From assembly GCF_947499945.1 (NCBI RefSeq), contig NZ_CANMQD010000001.1:186001-250000 (forward strand): a DNA stretch of 64,000 nt, read 5' to 3'. The notes under the pieces were generated by a model that worked only from the letters and a program-made list of their open reading frames with translations, did not search any database and was not told the DNA's origin. This DNA comes from an uncultured Sulfitobacter sp. (GTDB lineage: Bacteria; Pseudomonadota; Alphaproteobacteria; Rhodobacterales; Rhodobacteraceae). The position numbers were made by a program, and so were the translations under genes. The stretch's first letter is position 1. Every line of letters starts with the position of its first letter. Shown in pieces: positions 17,092 through 27,288 of this stretch.

Positions 17092-18102
17092 ATGTCCAGC
17101 AGTTCCCTCTCGTCACAAAGCGTTCCTGTCTACGTCGCAGGGCAAATCCGCGCCACTGACGGAGCCAACATGGGCGATGTGATTTCCTTCGCAAGCGAGT
17201 TGATCCTCGACGACGTATACGAAGTTGACTTCGGCGCAGACCCTTCCCGTTTGTCACTGGTTGCCCGCGATGACGCCAGTTTTTCAATTGGCCATGACAC
17301 CACCATCGGCACCCCCGGCGCTGTGGTGCATCTCGACAGTGCACTTACCTTCATGTCCCCCGACAGCAGCACCGCCGACGCCATTCTGCTGGTCGAAGTA
17401 GACGAAGCGGGCGATGTGGTTGAAATCTATCTACTGCCCTTCAGCGCGTTGAACTCAAAAGTGGAATACCGTCTTGTCGGCATCGACCGCGAAAACGGGC
17501 ACAGTAAATTCGCCCAAGTTGCCTGCGTCAGCTTTACCCGCGGCACACAGATCACCATGGCCTCTGGCGCACAGCGCCCTGTGGAGGAACTGGTCGTCGG
17601 TGATCGCATCCTGACCCGTGATGACGGTGTACAAACCCTGCGCTGGATCGGCACCTCCACCACCCGCGCGGTGGGTGAATTCGCCCCCATCCGCATCGCC
17701 GCTGGCACGCTCAACAATACCGCAGATCTTCTGGTCAGCCCCGATCACCGCCTTTTCATCTATCAACGCACCGATGAGTTGGGCGCTGGACGCTCCGAGC
17801 TGTTGGTAAAAGCACGCCATTTGGTCAACGGGACAAGCGTGACAATGGATGAAGGCGGCTTTGTCGATTATTTCCAGCTTCTCTTTGACAGCCACCAGAT
17901 CATTTACGCCGAGGGCATCGCCGCCGAGAGCATGCTGATTAACAGCCGTACCCGCCCTGTCCTGCCCGCTGATTTATCCGAAAGCCTTGGCAAACATGTC
18001 AAGGGGCACTCCGATCTGCCCCATGCAGGCCTCGACGTGAACGAAGGACTGCTCAAACATCGCGACGCCGCCGCAATGCTCAAAAAGGCGTCCAGTCGCT
18101 GA
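17092..18102 (+). CDS. Hint (hedgehog/intein) domain protein
   Basis: A 336-residue protein. The N-terminal about 140 residues are a beta-rich region of no recognised family. A Hint_2-type domain begins at about residue 143. Visible elements are the start SFTRGTQITMASG, the RPVEELVVGDRILTRDDG block, the LLVSPDHRLFI block and a C-terminal DSHQIIYAEGIAAES. In the common Hint_2 start the nucleophile is Cys in CFTxGT; here that position is Ser147, with a Cys two residues earlier. The protein may still cleave itself through the Ser, or may be inactive. The start at 17092 gives a better upstream sequence (AAAGG) than the open frame from 16981. Confidence 0.85.
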   Translation: MSSSSLSSQSVPVYVAGQIRATDGANMGDVISFASELILDDVYEVDFGADPSRLSLVARDDASFSIGHDTTIGTPGAVVHLDSALTFMSPDSSTADAILLVEVDEAGDVVEIYLLPFSALNSKVEYRLVGIDRENGHSKFAQVACVSFTRGTQITMASGAQRPVEELVVGDRILTRDDGVQTLRWIGTSTTRAVGEFAPIRIAAGTLNNTADLLVSPDHRLFIYQRTDELGAGRSELLVKARHLVNGTSVTMDEGGFVDYFQLLFDSHQIIYAEGIAAESMLINSRTRPVLPADLSESLGKHVKGHSDLPHAGLDVNEGLLKHRDAAAMLKKASSR

Positions 18103-18218
18103 GGCTCGCAGCTGCGTCTTGCCTCTGGGCCAGTGTAGGGTATGTGTACCGCCCGAATACATAATGCAGCGCAGCCCAAAGCCCGCGCCGCAAAACCAGA
18201 TCAGGAATGAGCCGTAAC

Positions 18219-19838
18219 ATGCTGGATACAAATAAAAACAGACCTGATCTGCCCCTCGAGATCGCCCGCCGCCGCACCTTTGCGATCATCAGCCACCCCG
18301 ACGCGGGAAAAACCACGCTCACGGAAAAATTCCTGTTGTTCGGGGGTGCGATCCAGATGGCGGGTCAAGTGCGCGCCAAGGGCGAGGCCCGGCGGACCCG
18401 CTCCGACTTTATGGCGATGGAAAAGGACCGCGGCATTTCCGTCTCCGCCTCCGCCATGTCGTTCGACTATCAGGGCAAGGACAAGAATTACCGCTTCAAC
18501 CTTGTCGATACACCCGGTCACTCGGATTTTTCCGAGGACACCTACCGCACGCTAACGGCAGTAGATGCTGCCGTTATGGTCATTGACGGTGCCAAAGGGG
18601 TGGAAAGCCAGACACAAAAGCTGTTTGAAGTCTGCCGCATGCGCGACCTGCCCATCTTGACCTTTTGTAACAAAATGGACCGCGAAAGTCGGGATGTCTT
18701 CGAGATCATTGACGAAATTCAGCAAAATCTCGCGATTGACGTGACCCCTGCCAGCTGGCCCATCGGCGTAGGCCGCGATTTTGTCGGCTGTTATGACATC
18801 CTGCGCGACCGCCTTGAGCTGATGGACCGCGCCGACCGCAACAAAGTGTCGGAGTCGATCAAGATCGAAGGCCTTGATGATCCCAAACTGGCCGAACACG
18901 TGCCCGCCAATCTGCTGGAGAAACTCAAAGAAGACCTTGAGATGGTGCGTGAATTGATGCCACCGCTTGATCCTGTGCTCATGGCCGAAGGGTCGCTCAC
19001 CCCGATTTGGTTTGGCTCTGCCATCAACTCCTTCGGCGTCAAGGAACTCATGGACGGCATCGCTATTTTTGGACCGGAGCCGCAAATCCAGAAGGCCGAG
19101 CCACGCGAAATTCTGCCCGAAGAAAAGAATGTCACCGGCTTTGTCTTTAAGGTGCAGGCAAACATGGACCCAAAACACCGCGACCGCGTTGCCTTTGTCC
19201 GCCTTGCATCCGGGCATTTCGAACGGGGCATGAAACTCACCCATGTACGCACCAAAAAGGTAATGACCATCGCCAGCCCCGTCATGTTCCTCGCCGCTGA
19301 CCGCGAATTGGCAGAAGAGGCATGGGCAGGCGACATTATCGGCATCCCCAACCACGGCCAGTTGCGTATCGGCGACACACTCACCGAGGGCGAAGCGATT
19401 CGCGTCACAGGCATCCCCTCTTTTGCGCCGGAACTGCTGCAAGGTGTCCGTGCAGGCGATCCGCTCAAATCCAAACACCTCGAAAAGGCGCTGATGCAAT
19501 TCGCCGAGGAAGGAGCTGCCAAAGTGTTCAAGCCCTCCATCGGGTCGGGCTTTGTCGTGGGCGTTGTGGGCCAGCTTCAGTTTGAAGTGCTGGCCTCACG
19601 GATCGAGCTGGAATATGGCCTGCCCGTCCGCTTTGAGCAGTCACAGTTCACATCTGCCCGTTGGGTCGATGGCCCAAAGGCTGCCGTCGACAAATTCACC
19701 GAGGCCAACAAACAGCATATCGCCACCGACAATGACGGCGATATCGTCTATCTCACCCGCCTCCAGTGGGACATCGACCGCGTCGACCGCGACTACCCCG
19801 ATGTCAAATTGACCGCGACAAAGGAAATGATGGTCTGA
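18219..19838 (+). CDS. prfC: Peptide chain release factor 3
   Basis: The GTPase that recycles release factors 1 and 2 from the ribosome. G-domain motifs are AIISHPDAGKTTLTEK (G1), the DRGIS switch, DTPGHSDF (G3) and TFCNKMDRE (G4). EF-G-like domains follow and fill the usual length of about 530-540 residues. An ATG at 18207 is possible, but AGGA touches it directly; the ATG at 18219 has a workable spacing. Its stop codon overlaps the start of the glycosyltransferase gene by 1 nt. Confidence 0.93.
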   Translation: MLDTNKNRPDLPLEIARRRTFAIISHPDAGKTTLTEKFLLFGGAIQMAGQVRAKGEARRTRSDFMAMEKDRGISVSASAMSFDYQGKDKNYRFNLVDTPGHSDFSEDTYRTLTAVDAAVMVIDGAKGVESQTQKLFEVCRMRDLPILTFCNKMDRESRDVFEIIDEIQQNLAIDVTPASWPIGVGRDFVGCYDILRDRLELMDRADRNKVSESIKIEGLDDPKLAEHVPANLLEKLKEDLEMVRELMPPLDPVLMAEGSLTPIWFGSAINSFGVKELMDGIAIFGPEPQIQKAEPREILPEEKNVTGFVFKVQANMDPKHRDRVAFVRLASGHFERGMKLTHVRTKKVMTIASPVMFLAADRELAEEAWAGDIIGIPNHGQLRIGDTLTEGEAIRVTGIPSFAPELLQGVRAGDPLKSKHLEKALMQFAEEGAAKVFKPSIGSGFVVGVVGQLQFEVLASRIELEYGLPVRFEQSQFTSARWVDGPKAAVDKFTEANKQHIATDNDGDIVYLTRLQWDIDRVDRDYPDVKLTATKEMMV

Positions 19839-20791
19839 TGGTGAAATGGGGCATTGTCGCGACGATCAAGGCGGACACCGCCACGATCCTGCGCTTCGCC
19901 GCCTACCATCTCGAACTTGGTGCACACCGCATCTACATCTATCTCGACGCGCCCAACCCAGAGGCCCAAGAGGCCCTGCGCGAACACCCCAAATGCCGCG
20001 TTGTGCGCTGTGACGACGGCTATTGGGACCGCCACAACAATGGCAAACGCCCCCCCATGCACCAGCCGCGCCAGACGCTGAATGCCACCCGCGCCTACAA
20101 CCGCGCGAACGAGGTCGACTGGCTAATGCATATGGATGTAGACGAGTTTCTAGTCGCCGAGGGCCAGATCACCTCTCACCTTGCCGCGCTGCCCGACGAT
20201 ATCCAGTGCGCCCGCGCGCGGCCCATGGAACTGCTCGCAGGGGGTGATCCACAGGTCGAGGCCGCGTTCAAAACCTTCATCCCCGCAGGCAAACAACGCG
20301 AACAAGTGGTGGCAAAACTCTATCCCACTTTCGGCCAGCACCTAAAAGGTGGGTTCCTGAGCCATATCGCCGGCAAGATATTTGTGCGCACGGGTATCAA
20401 AGACCTCAAATTCCGGATTCACAACGCGTTTCTCGACGGTGAGACAAATCCCAACCATATCGAAATGCCCGACATCCACCTTGCCCATTTCCACGCCACG
20501 GATTGGGACACATGGCACAGCCATTTTGCCTATCGCCACATAGAGGGGTCATACCGCGCCGATCTTGGCCCTGCGCGAAGCCGTGATCGTGGCGGCATCA
20601 CCATGCACGAGCTTTTCGCCCTCATCGAGGAGGAGGAAGGAAAAATGGGCCTGCGCGTGTTCTTTGACGAGGTATGCTCAGATACCCCCGCCCTGCGCAT
20701 GCGTCTGGATGCAGCCGGACACCTCTATTGTACACGCTTCCCATTTAACACAACTCTAGCGAAACACTTCCCTGACTTCGCAAATATTTGA
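19838..20791 (+). CDS. Glycosyltransferase family 2-like protein
   Basis: A 317-residue protein with a GT-A-type N-terminal domain: WGIVATIKADTATILRFAAY, then GAHRIYIYLD, and the metal-binding DxD as HMDVDEFLV at about residue 105. This is the Glyco_tranf_2_4 type found in Rhodobacteraceae surface-sugar genes. No signal peptide is seen and the acceptor is unknown. The start overlaps the prfC stop (TGATG), so it is translated from the same message. An earlier in-frame start would lie inside prfC. Confidence 0.82.
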   Translation: MVKWGIVATIKADTATILRFAAYHLELGAHRIYIYLDAPNPEAQEALREHPKCRVVRCDDGYWDRHNNGKRPPMHQPRQTLNATRAYNRANEVDWLMHMDVDEFLVAEGQITSHLAALPDDIQCARARPMELLAGGDPQVEAAFKTFIPAGKQREQVVAKLYPTFGQHLKGGFLSHIAGKIFVRTGIKDLKFRIHNAFLDGETNPNHIEMPDIHLAHFHATDWDTWHSHFAYRHIEGSYRADLGPARSRDRGGITMHELFALIEEEEGKMGLRVFFDEVCSDTPALRMRLDAAGHLYCTRFPFNTTLAKHFPDFANI

Positions 20792-20914
20792 CGCTCCCGC
20801 TACAAATTGCTATGCGCTGTGGAGATATGTTGCGGCAGGTGCCGCCCCTTGGGCCAATCGGGCCGACATACGCGCTGACGCGGGCCAAGATGTGTCCGCA
20901 ACTAACGGATACAC

Positions 20915-22546
20915 ATGATAAAATTTTCTGATTTAAGCCTGAACCCCAAGGTCCTGAAAGCGATTGAAGAGGCGGGTTACGATACGCCAACACCGATTCA
21001 GGCAGGCGCCATTCCACCCGCCCTCGCAGGACGCGACGTTCTGGGCATTGCACAAACCGGTACAGGTAAAACCGCCAGCTTCACGCTGCCGATGATCACC
21101 ATGCTGGCCCGTGGCCGTGCGCGTGCGCGCATGCCGCGCAGCCTTGTGCTCTGCCCCACGCGGGAGCTGGCCGCCCAAGTCGCCGAAAACTTCGAGACTT
21201 ATGCCAAATACACCAAGCTGACCAAGGCACTGCTGATCGGTGGTGTTTCGTTCAAGGAACAAGACAAGCTGATCGACAAAGGCGTTGATGTACTCATCGC
21301 CACACCTGGCCGTCTGCTCGATCACCATGAGCGGGGCAAACTGATCCTCACCGACGTTAAGGTCATGGTTGTGGACGAAGCGGACCGCATGCTCGATATG
21401 GGCTTTATCCCCGATATCGAACGCATCTTCGGCCTCACTCCGTTTACCCGCCAGACCCTCTTCTTCTCCGCCACCATGGCACCCGAGATCGAGCGGATCA
21501 CAAACACCTTTCTCAGCAACCCCGAGCGGATCGAGATGGCCCGTCAGGCCACGACTTCGGAGACGATTGAGCAAGGTGTGCTGATGTTCAAAGCATCGCG
21601 TAAAGACCGCGAAGCCACCGAAAAGCGCAAAGTTCTGCGCGCCCTTATCGACGCCGAGGGCGACAAATGCACAAACGCCATCATCTTTTGCAACCGGAAG
21701 ATGGACGTGGACGCCGTTGCCAAGTCATTGAAAAAATACGGCTATGACGCAGCGCCCATTCACGGAGATCTGGATCAAAGCCAGCGCACCAAGACGCTGG
21801 ATGGCTTCCGCGCTGGTGATTTGAAATTCCTCATTGCCTCTGATGTGGCTGCACGTGGCCTTGATGTGCCCTCAGTGAGCCACGTGTTTAACTTTGACGT
21901 GCCCAGCCACGCCGAAGACTATGTGCACCGGATTGGCCGCACTGGTCGCGCAGGACGTGATGGCAAAGCGATCATGATTTGTGTGCCACGCGACGAGAAA
22001 AACTTTGAAGATGTTGAGCGCCTTGTCCAAAAGGAAATTCCGCGTCTCGAGAACCCTCTGGGTGGTGATAAACCTGCCGAGGCAAAGGCGCCTGCGGCAA
22101 AGTCTGACGCAAAGACCGGAACCTCTGACAAGCCAAAGCGTAGCCGCTCACGCAGCCGCAAAACCGACGATGCGCCAAAAGCTGAGGACACAGTAGCAAC
22201 CGAAGCACCTGTCCTTGAAGAAGCCAAAGCACCGCGCAAATCCACGCCACCAAAGGCCAATTCCCGCGCGATGGAAGCGCCGAAAGATGCGCCACAATCA
22301 GAGCCAAAGCAAGAGCCTGAGCTCAATGTCGCGCCCGAGGCCAAGTCAGAGCCAAAGCAAGAAGCGACCACAGCAGACGTGCCGAAGGACAGTGATAACA
22401 ACGATCGTCGCACTTCACGCTCACGCGGTGGCCGCAATAACAACAACAACAATGACCGTGGTGGTAACAACAACAAGGTCGTAGGCCTTGGTGATCATAC
22501 CCCTACCTTCATCGAGCTTAGCTTTGCGGACCGCCCCAAAGACTAA
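20915..22546 (+). CDS. DEAD-box ATP-dependent RNA helicase (RhlE-like)
   Basis: A 543-residue helicase. Core motifs in order: Q motif TPTPIQAGAIP, motif I AQTGTGKT, Ia PTRELAAQV, II VDEADRMLD, III FSATM, V ASDVAARGLD and VI HRIGRTGRAGR. The core ends near residue 385. A long disordered tail follows, rich in Lys, Pro, Ala and Glu, ending with an Arg/Gly/Asn-rich stretch (RGGRNNNNNNDRGG). Such tails bind RNA non-specifically. It probably acts in ribosome assembly or mRNA turnover. A strong terminator follows and RNase J converges on it. Confidence 0.93.
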   Translation: MIKFSDLSLNPKVLKAIEEAGYDTPTPIQAGAIPPALAGRDVLGIAQTGTGKTASFTLPMITMLARGRARARMPRSLVLCPTRELAAQVAENFETYAKYTKLTKALLIGGVSFKEQDKLIDKGVDVLIATPGRLLDHHERGKLILTDVKVMVVDEADRMLDMGFIPDIERIFGLTPFTRQTLFFSATMAPEIERITNTFLSNPERIEMARQATTSETIEQGVLMFKASRKDREATEKRKVLRALIDAEGDKCTNAIIFCNRKMDVDAVAKSLKKYGYDAAPIHGDLDQSQRTKTLDGFRAGDLKFLIASDVAARGLDVPSVSHVFNFDVPSHAEDYVHRIGRTGRAGRDGKAIMICVPRDEKNFEDVERLVQKEIPRLENPLGGDKPAEAKAPAAKSDAKTGTSDKPKRSRSRSRKTDDAPKAEDTVATEAPVLEEAKAPRKSTPPKANSRAMEAPKDAPQSEPKQEPELNVAPEAKSEPKQEATTADVPKDSDNNDRRTSRSRGGRNNNNNNDRGGNNNKVVGLGDHTPTFIELSFADRPKD

Positions 22547-22562
22547 GTCACTACCGTTAAAC

Positions 22563-22597
22563 AAAAAAAGCCCCGCATATCCTGCGGGGCTTTTTTT
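22563..22597. terminator. Bidirectional rho-independent terminator
   Basis: A perfect 14-bp stem, A7-GCCCCGC (22563-22576) pairing with GCGGGGC-T7 (22584-22597), with a 7-nt loop. It lies between the converging helicase and RNase J genes. The T-run on each strand means it can stop transcription from both sides. Confidence 0.93.
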
Positions 22598-22630
22598 ATA
22601 TCTAGCGTGAGGCCAAAGGCCCCGAGGGGA

Positions 22631-24298
22631 TCAGCTCAAACGGCTGACCACGACGGTGACTTCCGGCTTTTTACCAATCTCGTTCTGCGAAGACTGACGT
22701 GCAACTTTGCGCAAACCGTCATCGAGTGCCTTGTCATCCCGCAGGGTTTTCGCCCCTGCCCGACCAAGCCATTGCCCCAAATCATGCTCGACCACATCGG
22801 TCAGCTCAGTCTTGCTGATGCCCTTTTCAGGCAAGCCCATAGTGTCGACCCAAGGATCGCCGAGCGGCTCATCGTTTTCATCCATCAGAACGGTCACGGT
22901 CATATGGCCGTTAAGTGCCATGCGGATACGATCCCGCACCACACCGTCCAATGCGCCAACCTGACATGAGCCATCCAGATAGGTACGGCCCGTCTCAACA
23001 TATTCCGCGACTTTCGGTGCATTGCCAGACAAATCAATCATCATACCATTGACGGCCAGAACACCCGTATAGCCTTTGCCATTGGCAATTTTTACATGCT
23101 CACGCAAATGGCGGTGCTCCCCATGCATCGGGATAACCGCTTGTGGCTTAAGCAGGTCATGCAGCGTCTCGATGTCAGGACGATTCGCATGCCCAGATAC
23201 ATGATACTTACCGGAGCTGTCATCGACCACATCGACACCAATCTCGGAAAACTGATTAATGATGCGGATCACACCTTTTTCATTGCCCGGAATGGTCTTG
23301 CTTGAGAAAAGGAACATGTCCCCCTCCTGCATCGTTAAACCCATATATTTGCCACGAGCAAGCTGCGCGGAGGCTGCACGACGCTCCCCTTGCGATCCAG
23401 TCACCAGCAGCAACAAATTCTCGCGCGGTACATCACGCGCCTGCTCAGGGCTGATCGTGGGCGGGAAGTCGGTCAGAACGCCTGTCTCGACAGAGGCCTC
23501 AACCATCCGCTTCATCGCACGGCCCAGCAGCACGACAGAGCGTCCCGCTTTTTGACCTGCAACCGCCAGTGTTTTCACACGTGCAACGTTAGAGGCGAAG
23601 GTTGTCGCGACAACCATGCCCTGTGCACCCGCCACCAATTCGGTGATGGCCTCTGGCAATGTCGCCTCGGAGCGACCTGCCTCGGGGCTAAAGACATTGG
23701 TACTGTCGCAAATCAAGGCTTTGATACCATCTTTGGCGATCTCTTCGAATGCAGCGGGGTCAAAGGCTTCGCCGACACCAGGTGTCAGGTCCACTTTGAA
23801 ATCGCCCGAATGCACGATACGGCCCGCAGGCGTATCAATGATCAAAGCCGAGCTTTCGGGGATTGAGTGCGAGATCGGCTGAAAGCCTACCTTGAACGGC
23901 CCTGCCTCAACTTGATGCGGGAAGGTGCCCACAATCGTCACCGCGTCATCGGGGTGATTGTATTCGGACATCTTGCGCTTGGCGATATTGGCCGTAAACT
24001 TCCGCGCATATATCGGCGCCTGCAAACGGTCATAAGTATGGGCGATGCCACCCACGTGGTCTTCATGCGCATGCGTCACGAAAATCGCTTCGATCTGCTT
24101 TTTACGCTGCACCAGCCAGTCGATGTCGGCGATGATCAAATCAACGCCCGGTGAAGTGTCCATATCGGGAAACGCCACACCAAGGTCAACAACAATCAGC
24201 CGCTCCTTGCCGGGTTTACCGTAGCCATAGACATAGGCATTCATGCCAATTTCGCCCGCCCCACCGAGGGGAAGGTAGATTAATCTTTCAGTGCTCAT
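22631..24298 (-). CDS. rnj: Ribonuclease J
   Basis: A 555-residue metallo-beta-lactamase-fold RNase (beta-CASP family) for mRNA decay and rRNA maturation. The zinc motif THAHEDHVGGI and a second His motif in GRIVHSGDFKVD are present, as are the beta-CASP HVSGHANRPD and HGEHRHL motifs. It starts inside the coaX stop codon (4-nt overlap). It is the last gene of the nuo-birA-coaX-rnj series and ends at the terminator shared with the helicase. Confidence 0.94.
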   Translation of the reverse strand: MSTERLIYLPLGGAGEIGMNAYVYGYGKPGKERLIVVDLGVAFPDMDTSPGVDLIIADIDWLVQRKKQIEAIFVTHAHEDHVGGIAHTYDRLQAPIYARKFTANIAKRKMSEYNHPDDAVTIVGTFPHQVEAGPFKVGFQPISHSIPESSALIIDTPAGRIVHSGDFKVDLTPGVGEAFDPAAFEEIAKDGIKALICDSTNVFSPEAGRSEATLPEAITELVAGAQGMVVATTFASNVARVKTLAVAGQKAGRSVVLLGRAMKRMVEASVETGVLTDFPPTISPEQARDVPRENLLLLVTGSQGERRAASAQLARGKYMGLTMQEGDMFLFSSKTIPGNEKGVIRIINQFSEIGVDVVDDSSGKYHVSGHANRPDIETLHDLLKPQAVIPMHGEHRHLREHVKIANGKGYTGVLAVNGMMIDLSGNAPKVAEYVETGRTYLDGSCQVGALDGVVRDRIRMALNGHMTVTVLMDENDEPLGDPWVDTMGLPEKGISKTELTDVVEHDLGQWLGRAGAKTLRDDKALDDGLRKVARQSSQNEIGKKPEVTVVVSRLS

Positions 24299-25074
24299 TC
24301 GCTCACGAGTTCCTTGTTATATTTATGTATCACGGTCAGGCCGTGCATCGTCAAATCATCTTGATATTCGTCAAACAGGGCTTCTGCCTGTTGAAACAGC
24401 GGGGCCAGCCCGCCAGTGGAGATCACACGCATCTCGCGCCCACGCTCCGCCTTTATCCGCGCACATATCTCACGCACGAGGCCGATGTAACCCCAGAACA
24501 CGCCCGATTGCATACAGGCCACCGTATTGGTGCCCACCACGTGGGTCGGTTGGGTAATATCGATATGCGGCAAAGCTGCGGCCGCGTTGTGCAAAGCCTC
24601 CAGAGAGAGGTTCACACCGGGCGCAATAACGCCGCCAATATAAGCCCCGTCAGTGTCGGACACGTCGAAGGTGGTCGCCGTGCCAAAATCCACAATGATC
24701 AGATCCCCGCCGTAAAGGTCAAACCCCGCCACCGTATTTACCAGCCGGTCAGGCCCTACCGCCGTCCCCGCATCTACCCGCACATCGACAGGCAACGCGC
24801 ATTCAGGCTTGCCCACCACCATCGGACGGGTATGGAAATACCTATCCGCCAGCACCCGCAAGTTCCACACCACACGCGGCACAGTGGAGGAAATGACCAT
24901 ATCAGTGATCTCGGCATCAATGTCGTTGAGTTTCATTAGCGTACTGAGCCACACGTAGTACTGGTCCGCCGTGCGCTGCCATTCCGTGGCAGTGCGCCAT
25001 GTGGCGATAAATTCGGTGCCGTTCCAAATGGAAAAAACGGTATTCGTATTACCGCAATCAATCGCCAAGAGCAT
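24295..25074 (-). CDS. coaX: Type III pantothenate kinase
   Basis: The first step of coenzyme A synthesis. The 259-residue ASKHA-fold protein has the N-terminal phosphate loop LLAIDCGNTNTVFSIW and the family motifs GPDRLVNTVAG and IIVDFGTATTFDV. It lies 21 nt downstream of birA and overlaps rnj by 4 nt. Confidence 0.95.
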   Translation of the reverse strand: MLLAIDCGNTNTVFSIWNGTEFIATWRTATEWQRTADQYYVWLSTLMKLNDIDAEITDMVISSTVPRVVWNLRVLADRYFHTRPMVVGKPECALPVDVRVDAGTAVGPDRLVNTVAGFDLYGGDLIIVDFGTATTFDVSDTDGAYIGGVIAPGVNLSLEALHNAAAALPHIDITQPTHVVGTNTVACMQSGVFWGYIGLVREICARIKAERGREMRVISTGGLAPLFQQAEALFDEYQDDLTMHGLTVIHKYNKELVSE

Positions 25075-25095
25075 AATCCGCCCTCCTTACAGTTT

Positions 25096-25830
25096 TTAGA
25101 AATAGACATCCGCCGCAGTGATCGCCACGCGACCTTTTGCCGTGTTGAGGATGAGGTTACCGCTTGCGTCGACATCTTCAAAGACACCAATCGTCTCGTC
25201 ACGCATGGTACATGCCGTGACAACTTCGCCAATCCGCGCCGCGTGAGAAAGCCACGCCGTGCGAATGGGGGCAAAGCCGTATGTCGTGAACTGATCCTCC
25301 AGCCGCGCATAAGCGCTCGCGAGCACATCCAGAAAAGCCTCGGGCGCAACAGCCACCCCTGTCTCAGCTAACACACTCACTGGCGTTACGGCCCCCTGCT
25401 CCACTTGCGCCGCCGTCGGCGCATGGGCAAGGTTCACACCAATCCCGATCACAAGGTTCTCGCCCACAGTTTCCAACAGGATTCCCGCGACTTTTCCGCC
25501 GTTGAGCAAAACATCATTGGGCCATTTGAGGGCAAAGGAGTCCTCGCGCCCCGTTACCGCAACAAAGGCCTCTCGTAACGCAAGGCTCGCCACAAAACTC
25601 CGCAGCGCCGCATCCGCAGGGCTGCCCGTCCGGCGCATGATCAACGTTCCCGCAAAATTATCACGCGGCGTAGACCACGCCCGCCCGCGCCGTCCGCGCG
25701 CTGCCGTCTGCTCAATCGCTAAAATCCACGCTGGACCTGTGAGTGTCGGCGCCATACGCGCCGCCTCGGACAATGTGGAATCGAGCGTGTCAAAGACATG
25801 CCTTGAATAGCCTTGGGGCCACTCAGCCAT
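25096..25830 (-). CDS. birA: Biotin--[acetyl-CoA-carboxylase] ligase
   Basis: Attaches biotin to carboxyl carrier domains; the biotin-dependent carboxylase at 51289-53232 is a likely client. The 244-residue protein has the catalytic-domain segments TAARGRRGRAWSTP and FALKWPNDVLLNGGKVAGIL, and a small SH3-like C-terminal domain. There is no N-terminal DNA-binding domain, so it should not be a repressor. It starts 8 nt after nuoN. Confidence 0.92.
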   Translation of the reverse strand: MAEWPQGYSRHVFDTLDSTLSEAARMAPTLTGPAWILAIEQTAARGRRGRAWSTPRDNFAGTLIMRRTGSPADAALRSFVASLALREAFVAVTGREDSFALKWPNDVLLNGGKVAGILLETVGENLVIGIGVNLAHAPTAAQVEQGAVTPVSVLAETGVAVAPEAFLDVLASAYARLEDQFTTYGFAPIRTAWLSHAARIGEVVTACTMRDETIGVFEDVDASGNLILNTAKGRVAITAADVYF

Positions 25831-25838
25831 GGGATCGC

Positions 25839-27278
25839 TTAATTAACAAGCGTCGCCGCCGCCAAACCTGCAACACTTTCGATACCGAACATGTTGATGA
25901 TCCCCACCAGCATAATTACCGCAGATGCGATAAGGAACCCACCCAAAAGACCGCCACGGTTGCTGTCAACCGCATCGGAGCGATCCTCACCAAAGTACAT
26001 GAGGAACACGATCCGCAAATAATAATAGGCACCGATAGCTGAAGCGACCGCACTTGCGATGACAAGCCATGTCAGCCCGCTCTCTAGAGCAGCGCGCCAG
26101 ACATAAAGCTTACCAAAGAACCCAAGGAAAGGCGGCACACCCGCAAGGCTGAACATCAGCACCAGAAGCGTGAGCGCACGGCCCGGGTTGTTCTTGGAAT
26201 AAAGGCTCAGCGCCGAAATATCGGTAACAGGCTGGCCGTCTTTCTCCATAAGCAAAATGAAGGCAAAGACACCGATGTTCATCGTCACATAGATCGCCAT
26301 ATAGATCAGCATCGCCTGAACGCCAAAGGCAGTTCCCGCCGCAAGACCCATCAACGCATAGCCCATATGGGCAATCGATGAATAGGCCATCAAACGCTTG
26401 ATGTTGGTCTGGCCGATCGCCGCAACTGCACCGAGGAACATCGACAGGACCGACAGCAAGGCAACGATCTGCTGCCAATCCCCCACTGCGTTGCCAAAGG
26501 CATCGTGCAGAACGCGTGCAAACAGACCCATCGCAGCAACTTTCGGCGCCGTGGCAAAGAACGCAGTAACGGGCGTCGGTGAACCCTCATAGACATCTGG
26601 TGTCCACATGTGGAACGGTACTGCCGACACTTTGAACGCCATCCCAGAAATCAGGAACACGATACCAAACAACATACCGAGCGAAGTTTCCCCTGCCTGC
26701 GCTGTGGTTATGATACCCGCGAACGATGTGGTTCCCGCATAGCCGTAAACCAGCGACGCACCATAAAGCAGCAGACCGGAGGACAGCGCGCCAAGTACAA
26801 AATACTTGAGACCCGCCTCGGTCGATTTCACGCTGTCACGGCGCAAAGAGGCCACGACATAAAGGGCCAGCGACTGAAGCTCCAAACCCATATAAAGAGC
26901 AATCAGATCACCGGCAGAAACCATCATCATCATGCCGACGACACTCAGCGCCACAAGAATCGGATACTCGAACCGCAGTAAATCACGCTTTTTCATATAA
27001 GCTTCGGACATGATCAGCACACAGGCCGCCGAGATCAGGATCACAACTTTTGCAAACCTTGCAAAGCCGTCATTCACAAACATACCGTTGAAGGCTTGGA
27101 CAGTCTCACTTGAACTGCTCGCGACCATAAGTGCGACGACAACCAACACCGCAGAGATGCCCCAAAGGATCGGGCGTGCCAGCTTGTCCTGCCCGCCGTA
27201 GGCCCCCACCATCAGCGCTGCAATAGCACTGAGTGCGAGGATAATTTCGGGCAGGATCACTAGGATATCGTTAGTCAT
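25839..27278 (-). CDS. nuoN: NADH-quinone oxidoreductase subunit N
   Basis: An antiporter-like proton-pumping subunit of complex I, 479 residues with about 14 membrane helices. The Proton_antipo_M core is recognisable at [20 protein letters not shown] and [20 protein letters not shown]. It is the last of the 14 subunits in the operon. Confidence 0.96.
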   Translation of the reverse strand: MTNDILVILPEIILALSAIAALMVGAYGGQDKLARPILWGISAVLVVVALMVASSSSETVQAFNGMFVNDGFARFAKVVILISAACVLIMSEAYMKKRDLLRFEYPILVALSVVGMMMMVSAGDLIALYMGLELQSLALYVVASLRRDSVKSTEAGLKYFVLGALSSGLLLYGASLVYGYAGTTSFAGIITTAQAGETSLGMLFGIVFLISGMAFKVSAVPFHMWTPDVYEGSPTPVTAFFATAPKVAAMGLFARVLHDAFGNAVGDWQQIVALLSVLSMFLGAVAAIGQTNIKRLMAYSSIAHMGYALMGLAAGTAFGVQAMLIYMAIYVTMNIGVFAFILLMEKDGQPVTDISALSLYSKNNPGRALTLLVLMFSLAGVPPFLGFFGKLYVWRAALESGLTWLVIASAVASAIGAYYYLRIVFLMYFGEDRSDAVDSNRGGLLGGFLIASAVIMLVGIINMFGIESVAGLAAATLVN

Positions 27279-27288
27279 GTCTTTCGCC

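Noticed and set aside
22081..22500. Repetitive coding tail of the DEAD-box helicase as a possible DNA repeat element
   Set aside because: The repetition is explained by the Lys/Pro/Ala/Glu- and Asn/Gly/Arg-rich disordered tail common in RhlE-type helicases.
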